Assembly (NCBI GenBank): GCA_002394235.1
Contig: DGTF01000053.1
Coordinates: forward strand, 20,325-57,856
Direction of reading: 5' to 3'
DNA: 37,532 nt
Origin: Eubacterium sp. UBA4343
GTDB taxonomy: Bacteria; Bacillota; Clostridia; Lachnospirales; Lachnospiraceae
In this document: positions 1-7,537 of the stretch, piece after piece
How positions within the stretch are numbered: the first letter of the stretch is position 1
How the letters are laid out: each line of letters begins with the position of its first letter
Translations under genes and position numbers: made by a program
The notes under the pieces: generated by a model
Database searches by the model: none
Seen by the model: only the letters and a program-made list of their open reading frames with translations
Told to the model about the DNA's origin: nothing

Positions 1-21
1 TTCAATTAACAGAAAGCCGCG

Positions 22-89
22 GAGCAGCCGGCAGCCGGGATGGTGTATTTAACTAACAGAGAGCGGCCGGCAGCCGGGATGGTGTATTT
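22..89. repeat. 39-bp direct repeat, two copies, upstream of pth
   Basis: A 29-bp core at 22-50 recurs at 61-89 with one mismatch, giving a 39-bp period. The core contains CCGGCAGCCGGGATGG. No reading frame or promoter is evident in it. It lies upstream of a second, independent tandem array at the pth start. The stretch 90-254 shows nothing recognisable. Confidence 0.85.
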
Positions 90-254
90 TGATCAAGGCT
101 GCGGAGTCATTGGCAGCATAGGAAGAGCATTGACATGAGCTCTCAGCTGTCTGTGTGATCCGACGAAAAAGAACAGCTTACAGATATGAACCGGGGACCC
201 GCTTCTGGCGGGCTGCCGGCTGTGTCTGTATTGTGAAGAAACAGGGAGAAAATC

Positions 255-419
255 ATGTATCTGACAGCAGGGCTGGGAAATTCGGGGAGAAAATTATGTA
301 TCTGATAGCAGGACTGGGAAATTCGGGGAGAAAATTATGTATCTGACAGCAGGGCTGGGAAATTCGAGGAGAAATTTATGTATCTGATAGCAGGACTGGG
401 AAATCCGGGAAGAAAATAT
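255..419 (+). repeat. 41-bp tandem array duplicating the pth start (4 copies)
   Basis: Start codons lie at 255, 296, 337 and 378, exactly 41 bp apart. Each unit holds a purine-rich RBS (GGGGAGA or GAGGAGA) and an ATG followed by codons for M-Y-L-(T/I)-A-G-L-G-N-S. The fourth copy is the real pth start, where Ser is Pro. Because 41 is not a multiple of 3, copies 1-3 each terminate after 16 codons at a TGA in the next copy (303, 344 and 385). The sequence ATGTATCTGA therefore holds both the next start and the previous stop. Translational coupling or titration of initiating ribosomes is inference. Confidence 0.95.
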
Positions 420-965
420 GACGGTACGAAGCACAACATGGGTTTTGACGTCATCACCGAGCTGGCGGACCGTTATAATGTGCCGTCCTCCGGGCTCTCG
501 ATGAAAGCAATGTATGGCAAGGCCGTGATTGGCGGAGAAAAGGCAATCCTGATCAAGCCTCTTACCTATATGAATCTGTCCGGTGAGGCCATACAGGAGT
601 ATGTGCATTACTACAAAATTGATCCGGAGACACAGCTGATCGTCATATATGATGACATCGACCTGGAGCCCGGTCAGCTGCGAATCCGGAAGAAGGGGAG
701 CGCCGGGGGCCATAATGGGATGAAGAATATCATTCAGTGTCTCGGAACCGACCGGTTCGCGCGAATCCGTGTGGGGATCGGCGCAAAGCCGGAGCATTGG
801 GATCTGGCGGATTACGTTCTGGCTCCGTTTCCCGGAGCGGTGAGAGAGACGGTTGATGCGTCGATCCGGGATGCCGCGGATGCGGTCGAGATGATTCTGC
901 AGGGTGATATTGACAAGGCCATGGGGAAATACAATCAGAACCGCAGGAAGGCGGAGGAGATGTAA
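378..965 (+). CDS. pth: peptidyl-tRNA hydrolase
   Basis: Cytosolic enzyme that cleaves peptidyl-tRNA released by stalled or drop-off ribosomes, recycling tRNA. The 195-residue length is normal for bacterial Pth. The signature GLGNPG is at residues 6-11, and the catalytic His is H19 in T-K-H-N. Substrate-contacting Asn and Asp residues fall at N66, D92/D93 and N113, matching the E. coli N10/H20/N68/D93/N114 pattern. The start at 378 has an RBS GAGGAG and is the only one of four repeated starts that opens the full frame. It sits upstream of mfd, a common Firmicute arrangement. The oddity is the three out-of-frame copies of its own 5' end just upstream, which may modulate its translation. Confidence 0.97.
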   Translation: MYLIAGLGNPGRKYDGTKHNMGFDVITELADRYNVPSSGLSMKAMYGKAVIGGEKAILIKPLTYMNLSGEAIQEYVHYYKIDPETQLIVIYDDIDLEPGQLRIRKKGSAGGHNGMKNIIQCLGTDRFARIRVGIGAKPEHWDLADYVLAPFPGAVRETVDASIRDAADAVEMILQGDIDKAMGKYNQNRRKAEEM

Positions 966-1008
966 ACGGTTAACGGTTGGGGCATGTATCGTGCAGCTTA
1001 GGGCTGAA

Positions 1009-1020
1009 GTATCGCGATAC
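1009..1020. other. 12-bp perfect palindrome between pth and mfd
   Basis: GTATCGCGATAC is a perfect palindrome in the 149-bp gap between pth and mfd. It could be a protein-binding site; no function is assigned. Confidence 0.3.
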
Positions 1021-1114
1021 CGCCGTCATTGCGATTCATATGATCGCACCGCCTGCAGTATTGCCGCCGGTTGACAGAACAAACGAATGGAGAAAAGAGA
1101 AAGAGAAGAACAGT

Positions 1115-4100
1115 ATGATTGAGGCATTGAAACAGCCGCTGGAGATGATGGCCGGTTTCGAGGATCTGAAGAAGAAGATCGGATCCGACGGCAAAGCAAT
1201 TGAGATTTCCGGCTGTCTGGATTCTCAGAAGGCGCATATTGCCGCGGGGCTCGCCGAGGGAAGGCCGGCTGCTCTGCTGATTGCGGAGAATGAGCTGAAG
1301 GCAAGGGCGCTGTACGAGGATTTCAGACTCTTCAATCCGGATGTCATGTATTTTCCGAGAAGAGACCTGATTTTCTACCAGGCGGATGTATCGGGAAACC
1401 TGCTGACAAAACAGAGGATGCAGGTGATAAAAGCGCTGATTGAGCAGAAGAATGTCACGGTGATTACCTCGACAGGGGGATGCATGGACTATCTTCTGCC
1501 TCTTGACGTGCTCCGAAAAGCTGCCGTGACGATCCGGAGCGACAGTGAGATTGACATTCAGGAGCTGAGCCGCAGGCTTGCGGAGATGGGATACGAGAGA
1601 GTCGGACAGACGGAGGCGTCCGGGCAGTTCGCCGTCCGCGGAGATATCATCGATGTATTCCCTCTGACGGAAGAGGATCCGTGGCGGATTGAGCTCTGGG
1701 ACAATCAGGTGGATTCGATCCGCAGCTTTGACGCGGAGACGCAGAGATCCATCGACAGCAATCTGGAGGAGATCACGATTTATCCGGCCATCGAGGAAAT
1801 CGGACGGGACGATGATGCGCTTCGCGAGGAGAGCGGCGGAGCCGGTATATATGGATCTGGAACCGGCGCCGCGGAGATTCAGGCGGAAAGCGGCGGAGCC
1901 GGTCAGCGGGCGGAGAAGGCGAGAGCATTTTACCGGAGACTGACGGATACCTTCATCGACTATTTCCCCGAGGGAAGCGTTTTTTTCCTGGATGAGCCAG
2001 CGAGACTGTTTGAGAACGCTGGGGCGATTGCCGGTGAGTATCAGGAGGCGATGAAGCACCGGATCGAGGAGGGGCGGATAACCAGTCTTGAGGCGAACCG
2101 TATGCTGACGGAAGAGCAGCTGGGCTATAATCTCAGCCGGAAGAGCTGTGTGGTTCTGTCGCTGATGGAACAGCATCACCTCCCTCTGGAGATCGGGGAA
2201 CGGGTCTCGGTCACCGTGCGGTCGGTCAGCTCCTACAACAACCAGTTTCCGATGCTGGTCAATGATCTGAAGAATTACCGGAAAAATCATTATCGGGCGG
2301 TGCTGCTGTCCGCTTCGAGGACGAGAGGAAAAAGACTTGCGGAGAATCTCGTAGAAGAAGGGCTTCCGGCTTTTTTCAGTGAGGATGCGGACCGTGAGAT
2401 CTCCGCGGACGAGATCATGGTCACCAGGGGAAATATCGGCAAGGGATTTGAATATCCGCTGCAGAAGTTTGTGCTCATCACGGAGTCGGATATCTTTGGA
2501 GCGGAAAAACGCAGGAAGCGGAGAAAAAAAGCCGACAGCAGCGGCGCCGGGAAGATCCGGAGCTTTGCGGATCTCACCGTCGGAGATTATGTGGTGCACG
2601 AGAACCACGGTCTCGGCATTTACCGGGGGATCGAGAAGGTGGTTGTTGACCGTGTCGCGAAGGATTATATCAAGATCGAATATGCGGGCGGAAGCAATCT
2701 TTACGTGCTCGCCACGCAGCTGGACTCCCTGCAGAAGTATTCCGGAGGAGAAGCCGGAAGCGGAAGAAAAGCCAAAATCAATACGCTCGGAGGCAGGGAA
2801 TGGTCAAAGACCAGGAGCAGGGTCCGGGGCGCGGTAAAAAATATCGCGAAGGAGCTGGTGGCTCTGTATGCCTCCCGTGAGAGAACGGAGGGGTATCAGT
2901 ACGGACCGGATACGGAGTGGCAGAGAGAGTTTGAGGAGATGTTCCCGTTCGAAGAGACGGAGGATCAGCTTCAGGCAATCGAGGACACGAAGCGGGATAT
3001 GGAGAGCAGCAAGGCCATGGACCGCCTGATCTGCGGCGACGTCGGCTACGGGAAGACCGAGATCGCGATCCGCGCCGCCTTCAAGGCAGTGCAGGAGAAC
3101 AAGCAGGTCGTTCTCCTGTGTCCGACGACAATACTTGCGCAGCAGCATTTTAATACCTTTACCCAGCGGATGAAGGATTTTCCTGTCCGGATCGATATGC
3201 TGAGCCGTTTCCGGACATATGCCCAGCAGAAGAAGACCATTGAGGCGGTTCGCAAGGGAATGGTGGACATTCTGATCGGAACCCACCGCGTGCTGTCGAA
3301 GGATATCACGTTCAAGGATCTCGGATTGCTGATCGTCGATGAGGAGCAGCGGTTCGGTGTGACGCATAAGGAAAAAATCAAGCAGATGAAGCGGAACGTG
3401 GATGTGCTTACCCTGACGGCGACGCCGATACCGAGGACGCTCCATATGAGCCTGATCGGCATCCGGGACATGAGTGTTCTGGAGGAGCCGCCGCTGGACC
3501 GCATGCCGATCCAGACCTACGTGATGGAATATGACGAGGAACTGGTGAGGGAGGCGATCAGCCGGGAACTTGCCAGAGACGGTCAGGTATTTTTTGTCTA
3601 CAACCGCGTGAACGGGATCGCGGATATGGCGGCAAGGATTCAGGAACTGGTGCCGGATGCCTCTGTGGCCTATGCGCACGGGAAGATGAAGGAGAATGAG
3701 CTGGAAAAAATCATGTACCAGTTCATCAACGGCGATATTGACGTGCTGGTGTCCACGACGATCATTGAGACCGGAATGGATATCTCAAATGTCAACACAC
3801 TGATCGTCTGCGACGCGGACCGGCTGGGACTTTCGCAGCTGTATCAGCTTCGCGGAAGGGTCGGAAGGTCGAATCGAAACGCCTATGCGTTTCTGATGTA
3901 TCGCAGGAACAAGATGCTCAGGGAGGATGCGGAGAAGCGGCTTCACGCGATCCGTGAGTTCACGGAGCTCGGAAGCGGCGTGAAGATCGCCATGCGGGAT
4001 CTGGAGATCCGCGGTGCCGGAAATCTTCTGGGAGCTGAGCAGTCCGGCCATATGGAGTCGGTCGGCTACGATCTGTACTGCAAAATGCTCAATGAGGCTG

Positions 4101-4633
4101 TCCGTGAGGCGAAGGGAGGAAAAGAAGAAGCGGACTTCGAGACGACGATAGATCTGTCTGTGGATGCCTTTATCCCGGAGAGCTACATCCCGGAGGAGGG
4201 ACAGAAGCTGGATATCTATAAGAGAATCGCGGGCATCGAGACGCATGAGGAGGCGGATGAGATGATCAGCGAGCTTCTGGACCGTTACGGAGAACCGCCG
4301 GAGTCCGTCATGAATCTTGTGAGTGTGGCGCTCCTGAAGGCAGAGGCGCACAGGGCTTATATCTCCGAGATCAAGCAGACCAGAGATGAGGTCCGGATCA
4401 CTCTTTACCCGCAGGCCGGGATCAATGCCGCGAAGATTCCGGGGATCCTGGAGCAAGAGCAGTTCCGGAACCGCCTCTTCTTCAAGGCGGGGGCGAAGCC
4501 TTACTTCTCTTATGTCCTGCGGAAGGCATCAGACAGACGCTTTGAGAGGATCCGTAAGGCGATGACTGCCTTTACAGAGGAACTGCAGAAGATCCGCCTC
4601 GATGCAGGGGACAGTGCGCAGAATGAGCATTAA
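1115..4633 (+). CDS. mfd: transcription-repair coupling factor Mfd
   Basis: A large ATP-driven DNA translocase that removes stalled RNA polymerase from lesions and recruits UvrA. It is about 1172 residues, the usual length. Order of domains: UvrB-homology region in the N-terminal third; RNA-polymerase-interacting CarD-like domain near residues 484-540 (VGDYVVHENHGLGIYRG); superfamily 2 helicase with Walker A GDVGYGKTE near 641 and Walker B variant DEEQRFG near 741; helicase C-terminal motifs (QLRGRVGRS); and the TRCF C-terminal domain. An in-frame ATG at 1115 is preferred over the longer frame from 977, because it is preceded by a purine-rich stretch and matches the family N-terminus. Oddities: a Gly/Ala-rich insertion near residues 239-269 built from a 57-bp in-frame direct repeat, and 69-bp repeats at the 3' end. 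Confidence 0.97.
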   Translation: MIEALKQPLEMMAGFEDLKKKIGSDGKAIEISGCLDSQKAHIAAGLAEGRPAALLIAENELKARALYEDFRLFNPDVMYFPRRDLIFYQADVSGNLLTKQRMQVIKALIEQKNVTVITSTGGCMDYLLPLDVLRKAAVTIRSDSEIDIQELSRRLAEMGYERVGQTEASGQFAVRGDIIDVFPLTEEDPWRIELWDNQVDSIRSFDAETQRSIDSNLEEITIYPAIEEIGRDDDALREESGGAGIYGSGTGAAEIQAESGGAGQRAEKARAFYRRLTDTFIDYFPEGSVFFLDEPARLFENAGAIAGEYQEAMKHRIEEGRITSLEANRMLTEEQLGYNLSRKSCVVLSLMEQHHLPLEIGERVSVTVRSVSSYNNQFPMLVNDLKNYRKNHYRAVLLSASRTRGKRLAENLVEEGLPAFFSEDADREISADEIMVTRGNIGKGFEYPLQKFVLITESDIFGAEKRRKRRKKADSSGAGKIRSFADLTVGDYVVHENHGLGIYRGIEKVVVDRVAKDYIKIEYAGGSNLYVLATQLDSLQKYSGGEAGSGRKAKINTLGGREWSKTRSRVRGAVKNIAKELVALYASRERTEGYQYGPDTEWQREFEEMFPFEETEDQLQAIEDTKRDMESSKAMDRLICGDVGYGKTEIAIRAAFKAVQENKQVVLLCPTTILAQQHFNTFTQRMKDFPVRIDMLSRFRTYAQQKKTIEAVRKGMVDILIGTHRVLSKDITFKDLGLLIVDEEQRFGVTHKEKIKQMKRNVDVLTLTATPIPRTLHMSLIGIRDMSVLEEPPLDRMPIQTYVMEYDEELVREAISRELARDGQVFFVYNRVNGIADMAARIQELVPDASVAYAHGKMKENELEKIMYQFINGDIDVLVSTTIIETGMDISNVNTLIVCDADRLGLSQLYQLRGRVGRSNRNAYAFLMYRRNKMLREDAEKRLHAIREFTELGSGVKIAMRDLEIRGAGNLLGAEQSGHMESVGYDLYCKMLNEAVREAKGGKEEADFETTIDLSVDAFIPESYIPEEGQKLDIYKRIAGIETHEEADEMISELLDRYGEPPESVMNLVSVALLKAEAHRAYISEIKQTRDEVRITLYPQAGINAAKIPGILEQEQFRNRLFFKAGAKPYFSYVLRKASDRRFERIRKAMTAFTEELQKIRLDAGDSAQNEH
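1832..1903 (+). repeat. 57-bp-spaced in-frame direct repeat inside mfd
   Basis: The 15-mer AGCGGCGGAGCCGGT occurs at 1832-1846 and 1889-1903, 57 bp (19 codons) apart. It encodes a repeated S-G-G-A-G in a low-complexity Gly/Ala linker of Mfd. The spacing preserves the frame. Confidence 0.85.
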
Positions 4634-4747
4634 CGAATTCTGCAGAGAGGCTGCAGAGGGATCCGGCTCGATGCGGGAAAAGGTTCGCAGAATGAGCATT
4701 GATGAATTTTGCAGAGAGGCTGCAGAAGATCCGCTTCGATGCAGGGG
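4585..4747 (+). repeat. about 69-bp tandem repeat spanning the mfd stop codon
   Basis: The stretch starting GCAGAAGATCCGC at 4585 recurs in degenerate form at 4653 and again at 4722. CGCAGAATGAGCATT occurs at 4617 and 4686, 69 bp apart. The mfd stop (TAA, 4631-4633) lies in the first unit; the second unit has GAT at that place. An open frame of about 70 codons runs through the array but looks like a by-product of the duplication rather than a gene. Confidence 0.9.
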
Positions 4748-4786
4748 GCTTCGATGCAGGGCGGTTGTGAAATGTGGAATTTCAAG

Positions 4787-4815
4787 TTGCCCTGCTTCGG
4801 CATTGAGTATATAAT
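4787..4815 (+). promoter_or_regulatory. sigma-A-type promoter of the foldase lipoprotein gene
   Basis: TTGCCC (4787-4792), a 17-bp spacer and a perfect TATAAT (4810-4815). It lies about 140 bp upstream of the next start codon. The 324-bp gap after mfd otherwise holds only the mfd-end repeats and a leader without recognisable structure. Confidence 0.75.
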
Positions 4816-4957
4816 TTAAACATTGGTGCCGTGGAAGACGGGCACCGGAATAGTGTTACTTTTCACAGCAGGCATGAAAGGCAGGGGTTTAAAGCATTGC
4901 CTTATCTGTTGCGTGTGAAGGGTTCGATAAAGTATGGATGATTCGGAGGAATCGGTA

Positions 4958-6121
4958 ATGAACAAGTTTAAGAAGGCATCTCTGTGCGGAGTTCTGGCGA
5001 TGGCTATGATGGTCTCTGTATTTGCGGGATGCGGAAAAGTTGATGGCACAAAGACTGCCTTGGCAGTTGGAGACGAGAAGGTCAGCCTCGGTACGGCTGG
5101 ATTTTTCCTGAGATACCAGCAGGCATCTACGACCTATATGCTGAAGCAGTACGGACTGTCTTCCGGTACGTTCTGGAGCAACCAGTATTCAGCGGCAACC
5201 AGTTCACAGGATGCCATGACGTATGGAGACAACCTCAAGAACTCCGTCAAGGACACAATCGTTCAGGATGTTCTGCTGCGCGCGCACGCTTCAGATTACA
5301 GCGTAACCATTCCGGACGAGCTGGCGACACAGATTGAGGACGCGGCGAAGACAACCTATGAGAAGAACCAGAAGAAGCTGGACAAGATGGGAGTTTCTCA
5401 GGATAACATCAAGGAGGTTCTGGAGCTTCAGACCTATCAGCAGCTGATGTTTGAGCCGATGACGGCAGACACGGATACAAACGTCACGGATGATGAGGCG
5501 AAGCAGTCGAGTATTACATATGCGCGTATTGCGCTGACCAAGACGGACAGCAGCACCGGTACGACGACAGATGCCACGGATGATGAGAAGGCCACCTACA
5601 AGAAGGAGCTGGAAGAGCTTCTGACGCAGGTAAAGGACAGCGGCGATGTCGCGAATGCTGATATGAAGACAATGGCAAGCAACCTGGACAGCACTAATAT
5701 CGCCTGCACCACCTACTCCTACGGCGCGGACGACACGGTAATGCCGGATTCAGTCATTGACGCGGCGAACAGCCTTTCTGATGGAGAGATCTATGACGGA
5801 GTGATCGACACCGGGGATTACTACTACCTGGTGAGAATGGACAAGACCTTCGATAAAGATGCGACCGAGAGCAAGAAACAGGACATCGTATCGCAGAGAA
5901 AGCAGACCAATTATAACAAGAAGCTTCAGGAGTGGAAGGACGCCGTACAGGTCGTTGAGGAAAGCCCGTGGAAGAAGCTTGAGGTGAATGACACCGATGC
6001 TTATACCGAGCTTGTAGCTTCCTCATCTGTATCGTCATCTTCTGCTGTATCAGGAAGTTCTGTAACATCATCCTCAGCGGCAGCATCGGGCAGCTCAGCG
6101 GTATCTTCCTCCGGGCAATAA
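4958..6121 (+). CDS. PrsA/PpiC-type extracytoplasmic foldase lipoprotein
   Basis: Predicted lipid-anchored peptidyl-prolyl isomerase/chaperone acting outside the membrane on secreted proteins. The 387-residue product begins with a positively charged, hydrophobic signal ending in the lipobox V-F-A-G-C (Cys25). A SurA-like N-terminal region follows (AVGDEKVSLGTAGFFLRYQ), then a weak parvulin-like segment around residues 180-320 (ITYARIALTK, SYGADDTVMPDSVIDAA, YYYLVRMD). The C-terminal tail is almost all Ser, Ala, Val and Gly. The start at 4958 is favoured by GGAGGA seven bases upstream; an upstream ATG at 4934 has no comparable RBS. Position after pth-mfd fits other Clostridia. Enzymatic PPIase activity is not certain from sequence. 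Confidence 0.8.
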   Translation: MNKFKKASLCGVLAMAMMVSVFAGCGKVDGTKTALAVGDEKVSLGTAGFFLRYQQASTTYMLKQYGLSSGTFWSNQYSAATSSQDAMTYGDNLKNSVKDTIVQDVLLRAHASDYSVTIPDELATQIEDAAKTTYEKNQKKLDKMGVSQDNIKEVLELQTYQQLMFEPMTADTDTNVTDDEAKQSSITYARIALTKTDSSTGTTTDATDDEKATYKKELEELLTQVKDSGDVANADMKTMASNLDSTNIACTTYSYGADDTVMPDSVIDAANSLSDGEIYDGVIDTGDYYYLVRMDKTFDKDATESKKQDIVSQRKQTNYNKKLQEWKDAVQVVEESPWKKLEVNDTDAYTELVASSSVSSSSAVSGSSVTSSSAAASGSSAVSSSGQ

Positions 6122-6250
6122 GTCACACCCGCTTACACAGACCGGGCAGGTTTGTGGCGCCGGGCAGCAGCGCAGCGTCATTCTCAGCGGCAACATCGGG
6201 CAGCTCTACGGTATCTTCTTCGGGACAGTAAGCCACATCCGCTCACACAA
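6071..6250 (+). repeat. 110-bp duplication of the foldase gene 3' end
   Basis: The segment beginning CTCAGCGGCAGCATCGGGCA near 6073 recurs at 6183 with scattered changes. The repeated part includes the codons before the stop and a TAA (6119-6121 in the gene, matched by TAA near 6229-6231) with similar following bases. A further degenerate echo (AGGTTTGCGGCATCGGGCAG near 6305) lies just before lgt. The 235-bp gap holds no other feature. Confidence 0.85.
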
Positions 6251-6357
6251 AGTGTGAAACAGTGAGGTGAACGCCGCGGCAGACCGACGAGGCCGGTTAT
6301 CAGTAGGTTTGCGGCATCGGGCAGCAGGCATATACGGAGAGAAAGGAACGGACAGAA

Positions 6358-7200
6358 TTGTACAACGATTTATTCTCAATCGGACCGGTTACGGTACACA
6401 CCTACGGTCTGATGATCGGGATCGGAATTATCTGCGCATATTTTCTCGCGGAACACAGAGCGAAGCAGAAGGGTATGACCGCCAGAGAGAGGGATAAAAT
6501 CTTCGGGCTGGTCATTGCCTGCGTGGTTTTTGGCTTCCTGTGTTCAAAGATTTTGTACATCATAACGATTATTCCGGAACTTGTGTCCGGAACACTGACC
6601 CTGAGTGATGCGATTTCAAACGGCTGGGTGATCTTCGGAGGACTGCTTGGAGGACTTCTCGGCGGTATCCTCTACTGCAAGTGGCAGAAGCTGAATGTCT
6701 GGCTGTATTTTGATGTAGCCTTCCCGGCAGTTGCCCTTGCACAGGGCTTCGGACGGATCGGATGCTTTTTCGCGGGGTGCTGCTATGGCGTGGAGACCAA
6801 TGGCCCGCTGTATCTGGAATTCACACATTCGGATTACGCGCCGAACGGCGTGCACCTGGTGCCGACCGAGCTGATCATGAGCGCGGGCGACTTTCTGCTT
6901 TTCGCTTTTCTGGTTTTGTATGACAAGAAGTGGAAGAAGAAAGAGGGAGAGCTTGCCGGATGGTATCTGACACTCTACAGCATCGGACGTTTCATCGTGG
7001 AGTTCTGGAGAGGTGATCTGATTCGCGGACAGGTCGGACCCCTGTCAACCTCTCAGTTCATCGGACTTTTTACGGTTGCGGCAGGAATCATCATTCTGCT
7101 CTATCTTCGCAGACACGATCCGGGAGCAGCCTTCCGGGCGAAGGCAAATGCAGCGAATGCAGAGGAAGAAAAAGCAAAGGAAGCGGAAAAGAATAAATGA
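6358..7200 (+). CDS. lgt: prolipoprotein diacylglyceryl transferase
   Basis: Integral membrane enzyme that transfers diacylglycerol from phosphatidylglycerol to the lipobox Cys of prolipoproteins, the first step of lipoprotein maturation. The 280-residue product has several hydrophobic segments, the G-W-V-I-F-G-G-L-L-G-G loop near residue 84-94 and the family motif G-R-I-G-C-F-F-A-G-C-C-Y-G near 131-143, typical of clostridial Lgt. The last part is a charged Ala/Glu/Lys tail. It starts at TTG, ten bases after AAAGGAA; no ATG with a comparable RBS is present. The gene follows a lipoprotein gene and its product would serve the many lipoproteins encoded here. Confidence 0.95.
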   Translation: MYNDLFSIGPVTVHTYGLMIGIGIICAYFLAEHRAKQKGMTARERDKIFGLVIACVVFGFLCSKILYIITIIPELVSGTLTLSDAISNGWVIFGGLLGGLLGGILYCKWQKLNVWLYFDVAFPAVALAQGFGRIGCFFAGCCYGVETNGPLYLEFTHSDYAPNGVHLVPTELIMSAGDFLLFAFLVLYDKKWKKKEGELAGWYLTLYSIGRFIVEFWRGDLIRGQVGPLSTSQFIGLFTVAAGIIILLYLRRHDPGAAFRAKANAANAEEEKAKEAEKNK

Positions 7201-7210
7201 AATCGAAGAT

Positions 7211-7268
7211 CAGGGATTTTGATCCCTGGCTAAAAACACAGCCGGTTGAGAGCCGGCTGTGTTTTTTT
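7211..7268 (+). terminator. intrinsic terminator after lgt
   Basis: A small hairpin CAGGGA/TCCCTG (7211-7228) precedes a strong one: AAAACACAGCCGG pairs with CCGGCTGTGTTTT around a short loop (7232-7264), followed by a T-run to 7268. Confidence 0.93.
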
Positions 7269-7363
7269 ACGCGAACAGTGAGCCGCAGCCGAATGCGAAG
7301 TATTCGTGTGCGGCGAGCGTCGCGATAGCGAGATAAAACTCGCGCAGCGTGTTTTATCTCGTT
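7264..7363. repeat. 100-bp dispersed structured repeat, copy 1
   Basis: Identical over 100 bp to 33158-33257. It begins in the T-tract of the lgt terminator. Internal structure: GCCGCA (7282) pairs with TGCGGC (7309) around a nested CGAAT/ATTCG stem; GAGATAAAAC (7330-7339) pairs with GTTTTATCTC (7351-7360). GCGAG/CTCGC within it offers an alternative pairing. It has no plausible coding content; the minus strand can be read as an Arg-rich peptide, which is probably spurious. Confidence 0.95.
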
Positions 7364-7388
7364 CAACATTGCGTTGTTTGTTCAGTAG

Positions 7389-7499
7389 TATCCGGGAACC
7401 TGGGTAGGAATCATCACGGCAGTAAGTGTGGGATACGGCACAATTTTCTGGAGTATTAACCGCCTTATCGCAGGAGTAATGAAAGATCGCCTGCTGTAG
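7389..7499 (+). pseudogene. possible remnant: hydrophobic 36-codon open frame
   Basis: Reading from 7389 gives a peptide with a plausible membrane helix (WVGIITAVSVGYGTIFW) and a basic end (MKDRLL) before TAG at 7497-7499. A stop lies directly upstream, and the only internal start with room is GTG at 7428 with no clear RBS. It could be the 3' remnant of a membrane protein gene or a very small membrane peptide. I do not recognise a family. Confidence 0.22.
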
Positions 7500-7537
7500 G
7501 AGGGGGAAATCATCATTTGCCGTAATCTCAGAAAATG

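Noticed and set aside
998..2608. Long minus-strand open frame (536 codons) inside mfd
   Set aside because: It is antisense to a certain gene, has no family-like motif and no ribosome binding site; it is a by-product of codon bias.
4602..4814. 70-codon frame at the mfd end
   Set aside because: It consists of the tandem duplication of the mfd 3' end and starts inside mfd; no RBS.
7264..7363. Arg-rich peptide gene on the minus strand of the dispersed repeat
   Set aside because: The frame is open in both copies because the DNA is identical; it has no consistent start and extends into different flanks.
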